This document shows, in pieces, positions 5,300 through 5,833 of a stretch of DNA of 5,833 nt (position 1 is its first letter; every line of letters starts with the position of its first letter). The notes under the pieces were generated by a model. The model ran no database searches, had not been told where the DNA came from, and saw only the letters and a list, made by a program, of their open reading frames with translations. Origin of the DNA: a bacterium (GTDB lineage Bacteria > Desulfobacterota > Deferrisomatia > Deferrisomatales > BM512); the NCBI GenBank assembly GCA_009724975.1, contig SRXB01000141.1:1-5833 (forward strand), written 5' to 3'. The position numbers and the translations under genes are program-made.

Positions 5300-5833
5300 G
5301 CCGATGACGTCATTTTGTCTCCTGCTGACAATCGCCGCCGCGGCGATTCTGGCGCAGGAGGCTTTTTCCTTCGGGCAAAGCCCGCCGCCCAGCCCATCCA
5401 TCGACCAGAAAGACCCTCAATCGCTTTGGGTTTACCGCCAGTCGGTAGCCCTAGGGGTTCCCGAGTCGGAGCTGTCCATGCTGGTAGCCTCCTGTCGCGA
5501 GCAGGGCTACATCACCGCCGAAATACAGCGCATTGTCGGGCTGATAGCCAAGGCGAAGCTGGCGGGGCTCCCCCACGAGGATCTTCTGGCCAAGTTTCGG
5601 GAAGGGCTGGCCAAGAGGGCGGGGCCGGAGTCGGTGGACGAGGCTGTCTCGCGCAAGGCGCTGACCCTTAGGCGCTCAAAGGATCTGGTCGATTCCCTTC
5701 TCATCGAGGGGTGGAGCGCCACCGATTACAGCCTCGCCATAAAGATGGTGGCCGATTCGCTGGACGCGGGCTTTTCTTCCCAGAAGATAATTTCGGTTTT
5801 GAACGGCGATATCCAAAAGCCCGAAGGCATGCC
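5292..5833 (+). CDS. Exported helix-rich protein of unknown function, 3'-partial
   Basis: The frame opens at ATG 5292 and has no stop before the window ends, giving 180 residues. GGAG at 5281-5284 is 7 nt upstream, and the start overlaps the sigma factor's last codons. Residues 1-26 form a signal peptide (MNRPM, then a hydrophobic stretch, probable cleavage near EAFS|FG), followed by a proline-rich linker (31-35). The rest is predicted helical, with a repeated local pattern of Leu/Ala-rich helix, Gly, hydrophobic, Pro/Ser, two variable residues, acidic/polar, Leu/Ile/Tyr at Gly55, Gly92, Gly140 and Gly160, and a looser copy at Gly72. No cytoplasmic zinc-finger anti-sigma domain and no later membrane segment appear in the visible part. 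I do not recognise the family. Tight coupling to the sigma factor suggests a periplasmic partner or sensor, but this is inference. Confidence 0.75.
   Translation, partial: MNRPMTSFCLLLTIAAAAILAQEAFSFGQSPPPSPSIDQKDPQSLWVYRQSVALGVPESELSMLVASCREQGYITAEIQRIVGLIAKAKLAGLPHEDLLAKFREGLAKRAGPESVDEAVSRKALTLRRSKDLVDSLLIEGWSATDYSLAIKMVADSLDAGFSSQKIISVLNGDIQKPEGM

Noticed and set aside
5315..5671. 118-codon plus-strand frame downstream of the sigma factor
   Set aside because: Low-complexity Gly/Arg/Pro-rich translation; the frame from 5292 has a ribosome site, signal peptide and sensible helical sequence over the same DNA.

Overview
The window looks like a piece of a GC-rich Gram-negative bacterial chromosome. 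Two proteins carry export signals followed by periplasmic-type thioredoxin folds, and an ECF-type sigma factor sits beside them. Coding regions are GC-rich but use many ATA (Ile) and AGG (Arg) codons, and genes are packed with very short gaps. This mix, with paired TlpA-like proteins, would suit a Deltaproteobacterium in the broad sense (Desulfuromonadota/Geobacter-like). That assignment is an impression from style and gene content, not from a marker gene.

Left block (1-3222, + strand): three tightly packed genes that look like one operon. The first is a LOG/TIGR00730-type nucleotide phosphoribohydrolase whose 5' end lies outside the window. The second is a full-length transketolase-like protein. 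The third is a small HD-domain metal-dependent phosphohydrolase whose Shine-Dalgarno sequence overlaps the stop codon of the gene before it. The transketolase-like protein keeps the overall fold and some Mg/ThDP-binding positions. By eye, however, it lacks the catalytic histidines and the cofactor-activating glutamate of real transketolases. A strong bidirectional terminator (about 3245-3277) closes the block.

Middle block (3297-4430, - strand): two tandem, different TlpA/ResA-like thiol-disulfide proteins with signal peptides, one with CVSC and one with CGPC at the active site. They converge on the left block and share its terminator.

Right block (4431-5833): an AT-rich 287-bp divergent control region carries candidate promoters in both directions and an 11-bp inverted repeat with arms exactly 100 bp apart. 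It leads into an ECF sigma factor gene (GTG start) that overlaps by 8 bp an exported, helix-rich protein gene running off the window's end. That second gene is not a recognisable anti-sigma factor. The layout suggests an envelope or redox stress module (sigma factor, exported partner, divergent periplasmic thioredoxins), but no regulatory link is proven by the sequence.

The most interesting item is the transketolase-like protein with its eroded active site, placed between a nucleotide phosphoribohydrolase (which releases ribose 5-phosphate) and an HD phosphohydrolase. No mobile element, CRISPR array, tRNA or rRNA was seen.
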